Shown here: positions 34,207-43,836 of the stretch, piece by piece
Layout: the number at the start of each line of letters is the position of its first letter
Numbering within the stretch: the first letter of the stretch is position 1
Assembly: GCA_017311315.1 (NCBI GenBank)
Contig: CM029669.1
Coordinates: forward strand, 5,617,055 to 5,681,054
Direction: 5' to 3'
DNA: 64,000 nucleotides
Source of the DNA: Dendrocalamus latiflorus
Lineage: Eukaryota; Streptophyta; Magnoliopsida; Poales; Poaceae
Made by a program: the position numbers and the translations under genes
Notes under the pieces: generated by a model
What the model saw: only the letters and a program-made list of their open reading frames with translations
Databases searched by the model: none
What the model was told of the DNA's origin: nothing

Positions 34207-34291
34207 GTAACCTATCATTTCCCTCACATTTGCTTTCGGATGTTACTTATCTTTTTCCTTAGCTTGTTTTCACACTCGCCCTACTTTTTAG
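34207..34291 (+). other. Intron-like interruption 3
   Basis: 85 bases, GTAACC to CTTTTTAG, T/C-rich before the acceptor. Flanking frames read SHRRSDVVHG and MATLHSHPAL, the expected lead into the protease. Confidence 0.55.
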
Positions 34292-35243
34292 GTATGGCTA
34301 CATTGCACTCTCATCCTGCTCTGCATTGTTTGACTTTGGGGCTAGTTTCTCCTTTCTCGCGTCTCACTTTTTCCAACAGTATTCAATTCCAGTTAGTACG
34401 TTTGAGCTTCCGGTGTTGGTATCCACCGCTAATGGGCCTCTCTCTATCAATTTAACCTGTCTCAATGTGGCTTTGGAGATTGAAGGTCATGTTTTTGGCA
34501 TTGATGTGGTGGTTGCGCCAATTCAGCCCTTTGCCTGATTGTGGGCATGGATTGGTTATCTCGTCACCATGCTATCATTCATTGTTTCGATTGTAAGGTG
34601 ATTCTTTTCCAAGATGACGGAGAAATTGTTTATCAGGGCAAGGAGTGATACATCAGTCTCTTATTCTTGGCCTCTTACTTTGGTCGCCGTGAAATGGCCA
34701 AGTCCAGGTGTCTTTTAGCCATGCTAGAGAAGCCTGCCTCCGGACCCTTACCAGAAGATATGCCAATTGTTCACAAATTTCTCGATGTCTTTCCAGCCGA
34801 GCTTCCAGGCCTTCCTCCTGTCAGAGTGGTTGAGTGTGCTATTGACATCATTCTAGGCACTACACCTATCGCCAAGGCTCCCCATCGTCTGTCACGCACT
34901 GAGCTGGAGGAATTGAAGCATCAATTGGATGACCTTCAGAGTAAGGGCTTTATCAGACACAGTACCTCCGAATGGGCTTCTCCGATCACTTTTGTGGAGA
35001 AAAAAGATAAGAGTCTGCATATGTGTATCGATTATCAGGCTCTTAATAATGTGACCATCAAGAACCGATACCCTTTACCTCGCATTGATGACCTCTTTGA
35101 TCAGCTTAAGGGTGCTAAGTTCTTTTCCAAAATAGATCTACAGTCTGGCTATCACCAAGTGCGGATCAAGGCTTCTGACATTCCAAAGACGGCCTTTCGT
35201 ACTCGGTATGGTCTTTTTGAGTTCTTGGTGATGCCATTTGGCT
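34292..35243 (+). pseudogene. Gypsy protease and 5' part of reverse transcriptase
   Basis: The protease site reads LFDFGASFSF, where the family has D-S/T-G. The serine/threonine is phenylalanine here, which should abolish activity. A short gap with a frame break (34,538-34,640) leads to the RT: AIDIILGTTPIAKAPHRLSR, DDLQSKGFIRHSTSEWASPI, CIDYQALNNVTIKNRYPLPR, FSKIDLQSGYHQVRI and FEFLVMPFG. The plus-strand match ends at MPFG (35,243). The catalytic DD motif is not on this strand. Confidence 0.85.
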
Positions 35244-35245
35244 TC

Positions 35246-35667
35246 GGATCAAGGCTTTTTGAGTTCCGTCCAAAGGAACCGCTCCCCTTTCTGAGTCAAC
35301 TTGGTCAAAGGCTTAGCGATGGAAGAAAACCCTTCAACAAAGCGACGGTAATACCTGGCCAACCCCAGGAAACTGCGGATCTCCGCCACATTACTAGGTC
35401 TCGACCAGTCCACTACTACTGCAATCTTAGAAGGATTCCACAGAAAGTCCTTTACCGCTAATGGCATGCCCAAGGAAGCTGACAGAGGAAAGCCAAAAGG
35501 CACATTTCTTGCATTTAGCAAACAACTGATGCTTCCGAAGAAGGTCAAAAACAATCAGAAGGTGGTGCTCATGCTCCTCTGCAGTACAGGAATAGATCAA
35601 TATGTCATCAATTAAGATAATGGCAAACTAATCCAAAAACTCATGAAACACCCTGTGCATTAGATCC
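35246..35667 (-). pseudogene. Inverted pol segment of the same gypsy element
   Basis: Read on the minus strand from 35,667, the sequence continues pol almost where the plus strand stops: MHRVFHEFLD, a TAG, then IDDILIYS with the catalytic aspartates, LLRKHQLF, and NVAEIRSFLGLARYYRRFVE with FLWTELKKP. Only about eight to ten codons separate the end of the plus-strand part from the start of this part, so it is best explained as an inversion inside one element. Confidence 0.85.
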
Positions 35668-35680
35668 GTGCTAAAGCGCC

Positions 35681-36050
35681 GTCTTGATCACCTCCCATGC
35701 CGACCTGGCCATGTCCTTCCCGTCGAGGGAAGAGTTGACCTCCTCTGGCACCGATTGGTAGATGGCACACAGTGCCATCCGATCCTTCAGGTACTTGGTG
35801 GCACCAGGTTCGATTGATTCCCACATGTTCTGAGCCTGAAGCGCCACCCGCATCTTCATCGCCCAGATAGTGTAGTTCATCCAAGTAAGCGGCGGGTACG
35901 ACAACGTCACTGTGCCCTACCTCCTCACGGCCACCTGCAAGTTGGAGGCGGACGAATCACCCCATAGTAGGCTATGAATCGCTAACAGAGACACACTCAT
36001 TCCTTCTCTTGGCATCTTCTTGACTCACGGGAATCATCGAGTATTCTTCT
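35681..36050 (-). pseudogene. Copia-type gag, N-terminal part (copy B)
   Basis: Minus-strand frame with MTLSYPPLTWMNYTIWAMKM, LQAQNMWESIEPGATKYLKD and MALCAIYQSVPEEVNSSLDG: the N-terminal gag region (DUF4219/UBN2 type). It stops at the gypsy insertion and continues at 30,929. Upstream to the primer-binding site there is a short leader. Confidence 0.78.
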
Positions 36051-36071
36051 CTGAAATACGGGAAACTCTAG

Positions 36072-36083
36072 GCTCTGATACCA
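36072..36083 (-). promoter_or_regulatory. Primer-binding site of copy B
   Basis: On the minus strand TGGTATCAGAGC lies about five bases inside the 5' LTR end: the exact tRNA-iMet complement used by Ty1/copia elements. Confidence 0.88.
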
Positions 36084-36088
36084 ATTTT

Positions 36089-36946
36089 TGGCCCTGGGAC
36101 GGAACCAGACGCATACACACGGTGGTCGAAACTCACACGAACACCTCTGCTCAACTCAAGACATACTAGAGATTTGCGTTGTGTCAATTTGCTACCGCTT
36201 TTCTATTTTCTCACTTATTTGTAGACTCTGATTACATGTGTATAGGCTAAAACTACCCCGACCTTTCCGGCCACGATCCCCATGACTCGCACACTCCCCT
36301 GTACCCGTACGACTTACTCTACTAACCATCACACTCGATTTAGTGGACATGACCAGTTACGTATAGACTAACTACTATTTGACTCGGTCTACGACCACAC
36401 ACAATCCTTCGGGTTCTACTTCAGGTCCATTGACGAGTCCTTCTCGACCATGCCTCACGACCACGGTTGCTTCGACCACAGTGCATTCAACCACAGTACC
36501 TTCGACCGCTTCATCGACGACGGCTTGTTGACCATATCTTCGATAACGGCTTCATCGATCGCTTCACCGACCACGGCTTGTCGACCAGCATCTTCTGTAG
36601 TACCGCTCACACATACAGTACTACTGGTCTTCGAGCATGACCGGGATACTGTAGCATACGAGTACCGACCATCAACCACAATGCAGCTCGACTTACGTCT
36701 GTGACTTCTACGACTACTGTGCTACGACCACTGTAGCTTGACCACTGCTGCAGTACTCCTCCGAGTACCGACTGTATCGACTTACGACTACGACCACTGC
36801 ACATTTCTACTTACAACTATAACCACTGCGCAGTTTGACTTACGACTACATAGTACTCAACACACGAGTACAACCACACAGTACTCTACACACCAAGTAC
36901 TCGATATACAATTACTAACAACAACACAACAATATTAGTTTCAACA
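36089..36946 (-). repeat. 5' LTR of copy B
   Basis: On the minus strand it starts TGTTGAAACTAATATTG and ends CCCAGGGCCA, 858 bases. The minus strand has CTACAAATAAGTG (about 36,215) as the likely promoter site, equivalent to 1580 in copy A. The inner part carries GTACTCG, GTCGTA and GTGGTCGA reiterations. Confidence 0.85.
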
Positions 36947-38204
36947 TACCTTGATCTCACCATGTTGACTCGAGCCGCTCCTTCATAATCGTCTGCATGC
37001 ACGCGGGCCTTGCATGCAGAATACTCACTTTCTAGTCAGCTAATCTCGCCTTTTGCTTTAAGCAAATCTGAATTTTTAGCTGAACGCGCGCATGGGAGCC
37101 GGAGCCACCACCAATCACTGCTGCTGCATGGACGGGGTCTCCTGCCCAATACCAACCAAGTCGCCATCGGCACACGCACCAAGTTCGGAGCCGTTGCCTT
37201 CAGTGCCTGACGCAAGCACGTGTCACCGCGTGTAGGGTCCGTGCGAGCCGCTGCCTTCTTCACCTGTTGCACGCGTGTGGAGACTAGAGCCGGCACCAAC
37301 CGAGTTGGCTCCATGTGCGTGTGGCGTCTTCCCGAGCCAGCAGCTTGCTCATCGTGCGCGTGGGGCCCGTGGCCTTGAACTGCAGCGCCCACAGCATGGC
37401 CGTGGCACCCGCTGCCTAGACTAGAGCCGATCTACATGCCGCGCCTCCCGCACTTGCTGGCATCAACTGTCGGATTTTTTAGTGCTTTGCTTTGAAGTCC
37501 TATGACGTGCCCTGCCTCTTGCACGTGATGATGCTTGCTGCCTGGTAGGGGAACATACAGAGCGGATAATTTTTGTCCGTCTAATCGACCGAAGGCTTGT
37601 AGAATAAATACGGAAAAAGTATATGGATATCCGGCACTATCCGTGTCTGACTCCAACTCCGAAGAAAAAATATAGAATATGATACGAAATAAGTGATATC
37701 CATCCATATATACTGCATGTCAAGTGATATGAGTAAGTCTGTTGCTACTTCACCTAGGAACAAGATAACATATAGGCAAATTGTCATATCTAAACTGGTG
37801 TAAGTACTGAGTATTCTTCCTTCAACATCTCACAAATTAGTCTCTCCATGTTCTCTCTAATTGTACCATATTGTCCAATGTCCTGTGCAAAGAAATATTG
37901 AAAAAACTGTTACGATTCTAAAATAAGGCCACCGCAAAAGCCAAACGCACCCTTATTTTGTATTGCAAAATACAAAAACGACATCAGGACATGCAGCAGA
38001 AACAACAACAGAAGTGCAACCTAGGCTAGCTACATATAATGTTTTAATCCCAGGTCTTAATAAGGTTCAATTTTAAAATCTGGGCTAGATTTTCCCTCGA
38101 TCGATCATTCATTCCTAGAGTAAACATGGTCCATGAGAAAATGTTTCAACCTTATTTCAAACAAAAGGATTTAAGCTAGCAGGGAAAATGCCTTGAATAT
38201 GCCT
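36947..38204. other. Unassigned stretch
   Basis: GC-rich mixed sequence to about 37,450, then A/T-rich sequence. Short frames only. GGATATCCGGCACTATCCG near 37,622 resembles hAT subterminal words but no element ends were found. Confidence 0.3.
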
Positions 38205-39226
38205 TCAGCGAGAGCCATCTTCCACCTTGGGCTTGGGCTCTTTTTTCTTCTGACCTTGGGGCGCTGGGTTCGTGCTTGTCTGTTGCACGGCATCACCTTG
38301 GGCGCTGGGTTCGAGCTTGCAGGTAGAGCTGGCTGGGATAGTGCTTGTGCCTCCTCCTCCTGTGGTTGCGCCTGGGTCAGGGCTCTTGGCGTCTTTGCCG
38401 GGCTTTTCGACCCGAACCTGACACTGTACGCTTCGCTCCTTAGACTTGCCAACGGTCACCACCAGCATCCCGGGCCCCGCCTTTGAGCAGGGCTGTTCCT
38501 GTAATTTAGGAGGCCTTAGGATGTAATAAAAGTGGAGACCAATCATTCTAATATAAATATGTAATAATACCTTTTATTTCAATTGTAAAAGCTAAAGCTC
38601 AATACAATAACATTAGACTTAGTACATCACAAAATACAAAGTATTTATTGATGATATTATACTTAGTACATCACAAAATACAAAATCATATAAAACAATT
38701 TCTTCTAACATTTCTAGATGCAAAGTCATTGACAATAGTATCAACATCGATATGATCCAACATATCCTTTTCAATGCATAAAGTGGCCAGACCATTCAAC
38801 CTTTCATGTGACATTGATGACTTTAAATAGTTTTTCAATAATTTCAACTTTGAAAAGCTTCTTTCAGCTGATGCTACAGTCATAGGATAAGCAATTGAAA
38901 CATTTGGATAGCAGTCTGAATTTGAACAGAAGTGAAAACCGCATCAGTCGATGGACAATGCTATCTTGATTTATTCTAGCCAGCCTTGAGCTCGGCGTTC
39001 ACGTTGGTTCTGTCATATTCCCTGGTCATGAGCAGCCAAAGGTGGAAGGAGCCCACCCAATGCACGTCCGCTGGCGTCTCGTTGTCGCCGTCGCCGATCT
39101 TGGCACCCTTCCTCTTCATCTCGAGCATGTCCTCACTAACGGTGATGTCGAGGTCGTCCTCTGAGAGCCCGAGCACCTGGAACCACAGCTTGACGTGGTC
39201 GCCCTCCTCCTTAAAGTTCCACTGCT
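38205..39226 (-). pseudogene. Small heat-shock protein (Hsp20) fragment, split by hAT
   Basis: Small heat-shock proteins are chaperones built on an alpha-crystallin domain. The minus strand from about 39,226 reads QWNFKEEGDHVKLWFQVLGL, SEDDLDITVSEDMLEMKRK, FHLWLLMTREYDRTNVNAEL, and after a 495-bp insertion MLVVTVGKSKERSVQCQVRV: these are the beta-2 to beta-9 strands of the domain, including the usual AELK-G-LVVTV core. The N-terminal region is missing, replaced by copia integrase sequence. A 70-residue Pro/Gly/Lys-rich tail before the TGA at 38,205 is not usual for the family. Plastid-type sHSP is a guess. Confidence 0.72.
38488..38982 (-). mobile_element. hAT deletion derivative retaining the dimerisation domain
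   Basis: GCCTTTGAG (38,479-38,487) and GCCTTGAG (38,983-38,990) flank 495 bases, an 8-bp duplication with one inserted T. The minus strand encodes TVASAERSFSKLKLLKNYLK and LNGLATLCIEKDMLDHIDVD (38,686-38,883), the hAT C-terminal dimerisation domain. Left end CAGGGCTG; the right end is a poor inverted match. The rest of the transposase is absent. Confidence 0.75.
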
Positions 39227-39355
39227 TTGTCAAAGAAAGTGTGTAATTTTCTATATTCTCCGCCCAATCGGTTTGCACGTAAATTATCTTTTTTATTCAA
39301 AAGACACTCAACATGAGACTGTAATTGCATGAAAACATAGAACACTTCACTCCTA
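39227..39355 (-). pseudogene. Copia integrase fragment, continuation of 62,945-64,000
   Basis: Minus-strand frame SEVFYVFMQLQSHVECLLNK then VQTDW and, with a one-base shift, EYRKLHTFF: copia integrase core. It continues directly from TFSKFTW-type sequence on the far side of the MULE at 62,945, with the duplicated 9-mer at the break. It ends at the fusion to the sHSP fragment. Confidence 0.75.
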
Positions 39356-39364
39356 TTTTCAATA

Positions 39365-39640
39365 GATTTTTTTAAATAATCAATTTTTATTCGGAATTAC
39401 TAAAATATACCTGCAAATAGATTTTTTTTTTGCCCTTTTGACCTCATGTCGTCCAACTATTGGGCGACTTGGGCTAGTTGCCCAACAGTTGGATGACATG
39501 TGATCATGTCGCCCGACCGTTGAGCGACTTTGGCATGTGTCATCCAACAGATGGGCGATAATCCTCTAGTCACCTAACTATTGGGCGATTGTTAAAAAAT
39601 ATGTAATTATTTATTAATTCTATGGAAATAATTGTAGGCG
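39365..39640. repeat. Left terminal inverted repeat of the MULE
   Basis: Matches the reverse complement of 62,690-62,935, with CATGTCGTCCAACTATTGGG and further GTCGCCC words. The following 39,650-40,350 is A/T-rich and holds no gene that I can see. Confidence 0.78.
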
Positions 39641-40384
39641 GGGGAGTTAAATGACAATTGTTGTAGGTACGTAACATTTAGCAAATCTTATTTGTAAGTT
39701 GTTTTATTAAAAAGGCATACATTGTTGGTTGATCTATTTGCGATTTTCGTATATTGTGAATGGCACGAAATCTGTTAGACTCACAATAATATTTTGCTAT
39801 CGTTGTATGTTGTTGTAGTGCAATAAATTTTTTGAAAAATTTTGTGAGGACAATTAAGGTATCAACGATTCTTAAGTAGAAAGGTAAGTGCTACTACGAT
39901 GCAATAGATAGTTCGTGAGTTTTTTAAATATTGAATTTTTATTGAAAAATACAAAATTAGACCTATGATTTTATTTTATTTTGCTACAGTAACCTCCTTT
40001 TAATGGAGCGTAAATACATATATGGATTGATAATCCTTTTGTGGGCCCCACCCTCCGAGCACAAGGATTGACATCTGCTAGATAGTACCGTCGATGAAAG
40101 ATGTGTAGACATTTTGTGTGTACTTACAGAACACTTTTTTCATGTTGTTTGATGCATTGGTACACGAAGAATTGAATGCAAAAAGGTGACGAGATTTGAT
40201 GTTGCGAATTAAAATAGGCTTTATAATGAAGTTGGGAATAACACGGCGCACAGAGTTTGGTTACATGCATAAAAAATAGTATCATACACAATGCAACAAA
40301 TCGAAGTACTCCTATGATACATATGCACTTTTTATCATGGAAATAAATTCGACCTTCGAATGACTAGTTTGGAACGGCCCGACC

Positions 40385-40690
40385 TACTACATAGACCGAG
40401 GCCATTTTCCCTTCATTGCGAGCTCGGTGTTGAACTCTTCGGCGGCCTCTTTGGCCTTGACCGCCATTTCCCTTTCACAAGCCTTGCACTACCTCTTGTG
40501 AGCCTCGCGCTCCTTGCACGTGCATGCCTCGAGATGAGCTTTCGTCTCCCGATGTATACGCTTGATTTGCTCGTCATTGCAGTGCTCCTCCTCCTGGATC
40601 TTGTAGACCCTTTTGACATCCCACTCTTGGTAGTTGAGAGTCCACTAGTCATGTGGGTGGATCTTTAGGTTGATCCACTTGCGATAGCCA
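40385..40690 (-). pseudogene. Degraded MULE-associated charged-helix ORF
   Basis: Minus-strand frame YGYRKWINLKIHPHD, a stop, then WDVKRVYKIQEEEHCNDEQI and AHLEACTCKEREAHKR: a short aromatic block followed by a charged helix, as seen in proteins accompanying some plant MULEs. No named domain. It may be the 3' exon of the transposase gene whose 5' part lies at 60,830-62,365. Sequence from 40,700 to 41,270 has only unassigned short frames. Confidence 0.3.
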
Positions 40691-41479
40691 TATAGCTGTT
40701 CCAGAGACTACGAGTAGATGGGAGAGGTTGTTAGTGTGTATTTTGAAAGAGAAATAGTAGGGGAACACATTGTAACTGGTCCTTACCAGCTGCCAATAGC
40801 TGCTCATGTCCCAATGGGGTCGGGTTAGTCAGAGGAGTAGTTTTCGCAGCTCTAGTAATGCATGCCCAGGCTGAGCCACTGTTTAGACTTGAAGAATTTT
40901 CATTGGTCCCTGCACCAACAGAGTGGTGGTGTCTCCCCCTCGGACAGGTGTTGCAGGAACGCTCGGTTGGAACGTTTACGACAAGGTTGCTGCTACGGGG
41001 GGCGTCATTGCGAGGAGGTTGTTTGTCCCAGGCCGCAACATCACTTGTTTGTCGTGGGCTGCAGTAGACCTTGCTAGTTTGTGGGTCTCTTCTGATTGCT
41101 TTATCATCTGGTCTCATTGTTTCTTCTGCCTCTTACCCATCCGAACATGGTGAAGCAAGCTCTGGTGTAGTGTTCGGTTTGGTTATGTAGTGTTCTCTCC
41201 CAGATCTTTTTCACCTTCTTTTATAAGCAAAAGGGTTGGCATGGTGGGGTTAATTTTATGTGAGTAGCCTGTGAGGCAGAGTGTTGCCTTGTCTTTCCAA
41301 AAAGTTGCTAGCGAGGCAGAGTGTTGTCACATCTTGCATTGAAGGGAGCTGTCACGTCCTACTTTGCACAATCCTGTCTTTTCGGTCTGAAAAGCTAAGG
41401 AGGCATAGTGTTGTCATGTCGATCTGAAAAGCTGGCGAGGAAAAGTTTTGTCATGTCTTACTCTGCAGAGTGTGGTCAC

Positions 41480-41965
41480 TTCCTGCTTTACATATTGGAT
41501 GATTCATGGACCAGCGTAGCATCATGTCACTGCACAAAACTGTGGTCTTGCCAGTGCGTAAAGCTGCCCCATTTGGTTTTGTCACTGCACAAAACTAGCC
41601 CGTCTAGTGTCGTCACTGCACAAAGCTGCCCTATCTGGTGTACTCACTACGCAAAGATGGTTTGTGTGGTCTAATCACTACGTAAAGCCGCCCTATTTGG
41701 TCTTGTCATTGCACAAAGCTGGCCCACTCGGTCTAGTCACTGCACAAAGCTGCCCTATCCAGTGTACTCACTACGCAAAACTGGCCTGTGTGGTCTAGTC
41801 ACTACGTAAAGCTACCCTGTTTGGTCTTCTCACTTTGGAAAGTTGTCCCTTTTGGTCTTGTCACTGCGCAAGGCTGATCCATCTGGTCTTGTCACTACAC
41901 AAGGCTAGCCTGTCTAGTGTAGTCACTACTTAAAGCTGACCCATTTGGTCTTTACATAAAGCTGG
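41480..41965. repeat. Minisatellite, about 40-bp unit
   Basis: Roughly a dozen degenerate copies of GGTCTTGTCACTGCACAAAG followed by CTGGCCC-like words. It extends right up to the CACTA-2 terminus. Confidence 0.75.
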
Positions 41966-41994
41966 CGCCCCTACTACAAAACATGGATACTGTA

Positions 41995-42270
41995 ATACAT
42001 TCCTGTCTCACATTCGTCAATGTGTTACAAAGAAATTCCATAGTAACATAAAACAATGTGTTACAGACAATGGTTGTAACACAAAGCACTTGTTTTATAA
42101 AAATGTGTTACTGAGAACAATTATAGTAACACAAAATTAATGTTACAAGTAAAATGTTACAAAGATTGTACTATGTTGTAACACATAAATGAAACATGTA
42201 AAATGTGTGCCAAATATATACCCTATAGTAACACAAAACAATGTTACAACTAAAGTGTTACAAAGAAACA
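41995..42270. repeat. CACTA-2 left subterminal repeats
   Basis: About ten GTGTTAC or GTAACA(C) words in mixed orientation. The following 42,280-43,830 is A/T-rich with no gene that I can name. Confidence 0.75.
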
Positions 42271-43836
42271 TATATATGTGACCTTCCAATTCATGGTCTG
42301 CAAGTACGTCGCAGTCGGTGTCATCTTGGTTGTTAGGCAATCACATCGTGGTCCTCACATGACTCTTGAGCAGCAACTATTAGGCAATTGAAAATGTCGT
42401 GTAGTTGCTGGATCCCACTTCCCAACTGTTGGGTTGAGCACAAGCTACGCTATAGATATATCGTGATCATGAGAGGAACAAGTACAACGGGAAGAAACAT
42501 GGAAAAACAAAAAACTACGTAAAATTAAATAGGAGAATAGTAGAATTCTTTTGATTGTGTGGGCGATCACTACTTACCTCCTCCGTACAATTATATAAGG
42601 TGATATAAACTTTATCTTTTAGGTTGATAAGAAAATCAAATAGATTTAAACTCATCTTCACATGATCTCGCTTTCTATGCTCCAATGCCGAGTGCAAACA
42701 TTTATTGGTTCTGGGTCTAACAAAAAAGCTATGAAAAAACAGTTCTCTCTACTTCTTTCAAGCTCTGAGAAGAGAATAAACCATCTTATCTTTTCATCTC
42801 AGTCACAATCCCATCTCCAACACTTATCCTTATATAACAGTAAACCTAATTTGAATTCAAAATGAAATAATCTTCAGCCACACACTTTCTGATCCAACAG
42901 ATCAACCAATCTAACTTGGTTATTATGAAGAATTGTGATAGATACTGGCAGGTATGGTAGTAAAGCAAATTGTTAAATCAAAAGAGTAATCATTGGACAA
43001 AAAATTGACTCATGATCTATATTTCTATGCAAGAGGCAATGTTGTAGAATGCCTAAAAAGGCCACAAAGAAGGCATTTAAGTACGGCCTACAACAATGTT
43101 TGAGACAATTTAAAAAAATGCCTTCACAAAAGCACCAGGCAAGGTGTTTATGAGTTGATATCTAGAATAGCATGAATCATCATCTAGACCATTTTACATA
43201 TAGCATATGAACTCCAAAAGACTTGGAGAACAAAAAAAAGCCATGTATGCTCTCCAACTTCGCGACCATGCATCGATCATACTTAAGAGCTGGAACAAAG
43301 TCATTAGGGATGCCACAAAACATCAGTAATCTGCAATGCCATAAAAATAAAATATTAAAATAATGTTGTTATACTACATTTGTAAAAAACAATAAAGGAT
43401 CTGAAACTAAGACAATTTCAATATATGTTGTGCCAGACTTATTATAAATAACTATATCAATATAGCTATAACTACTGACGTTAAGTGACTAGTCTATACC
43501 AACATGAGCAAATTGCCTCCAATGTCTCCCTTGTCAGGTCGTACACCTATTAAAAACCTATAAAAAGAAACATGGTTAACCATCAGATCACCTGCAAATT
43601 ATCGGTTTCTTTATACAATTTCATTACACTATTATATAGGTATAGTTTTATATTGTTACAATCATGCCATTGACCATCCCCAATAAATTCCATTGATATA
43701 AATTACTATTATAGTAGAAATTAAATAAACTTTAGAAGAACTTATACAATTAACAGAGCAGAAAAGGAAGGAACACAAACCATTGAAGAAACGAGTTTGC
43801 CCAATGAATATTTATGGAACTGTAGCTCATGAACTA

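Larger units (their letters stand above)
30930..35675 (+). mobile_element. Ty3/gypsy element, rearranged, nested in copy B
   Basis: GCGCC at 30,925-30,929 recurs at 35,676-35,680. The insert begins TGTAGCAC and ends GTGCTAAA, one base from the expected inverted end GTGCTACA. Inside are an LTR/leader region, gag, zinc knuckle, protease and the first part of reverse transcriptase on the plus strand, then about 420 bases of the following pol sequence in inverted orientation. RNase H, integrase and the 3' LTR are missing apart from the terminal bases. The gag and pol sequences suggest a Tekay/Del-like lineage (inference). Confidence 0.82.
29526..36946 (-). mobile_element. Gag-only LTR retrotransposon, copy B (split by gypsy insertion)
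   Basis: Read on the minus strand: 5' LTR 36,946-36,089, primer-binding site, gag N-terminal part to 35,676, the gypsy insertion, gag C-terminal part 30,929-30,234, then a 3' LTR cut off at 29,526. The gag halves meet exactly at the gypsy insertion, where a 5-bp word is duplicated, proving they were one element. Internal length without the insert is only about 1.1 kb, so pol was never present in this copy. The 3' LTR lost roughly 175 bases at the junction with CACTA-1. Confidence 0.82.

Noticed and set aside
41408..41798. Cys/His-rich frames across the minisatellite
   Set aside because: Periodic residues simply reflect the 40-bp DNA repeat and do not form a zinc-finger spacing.
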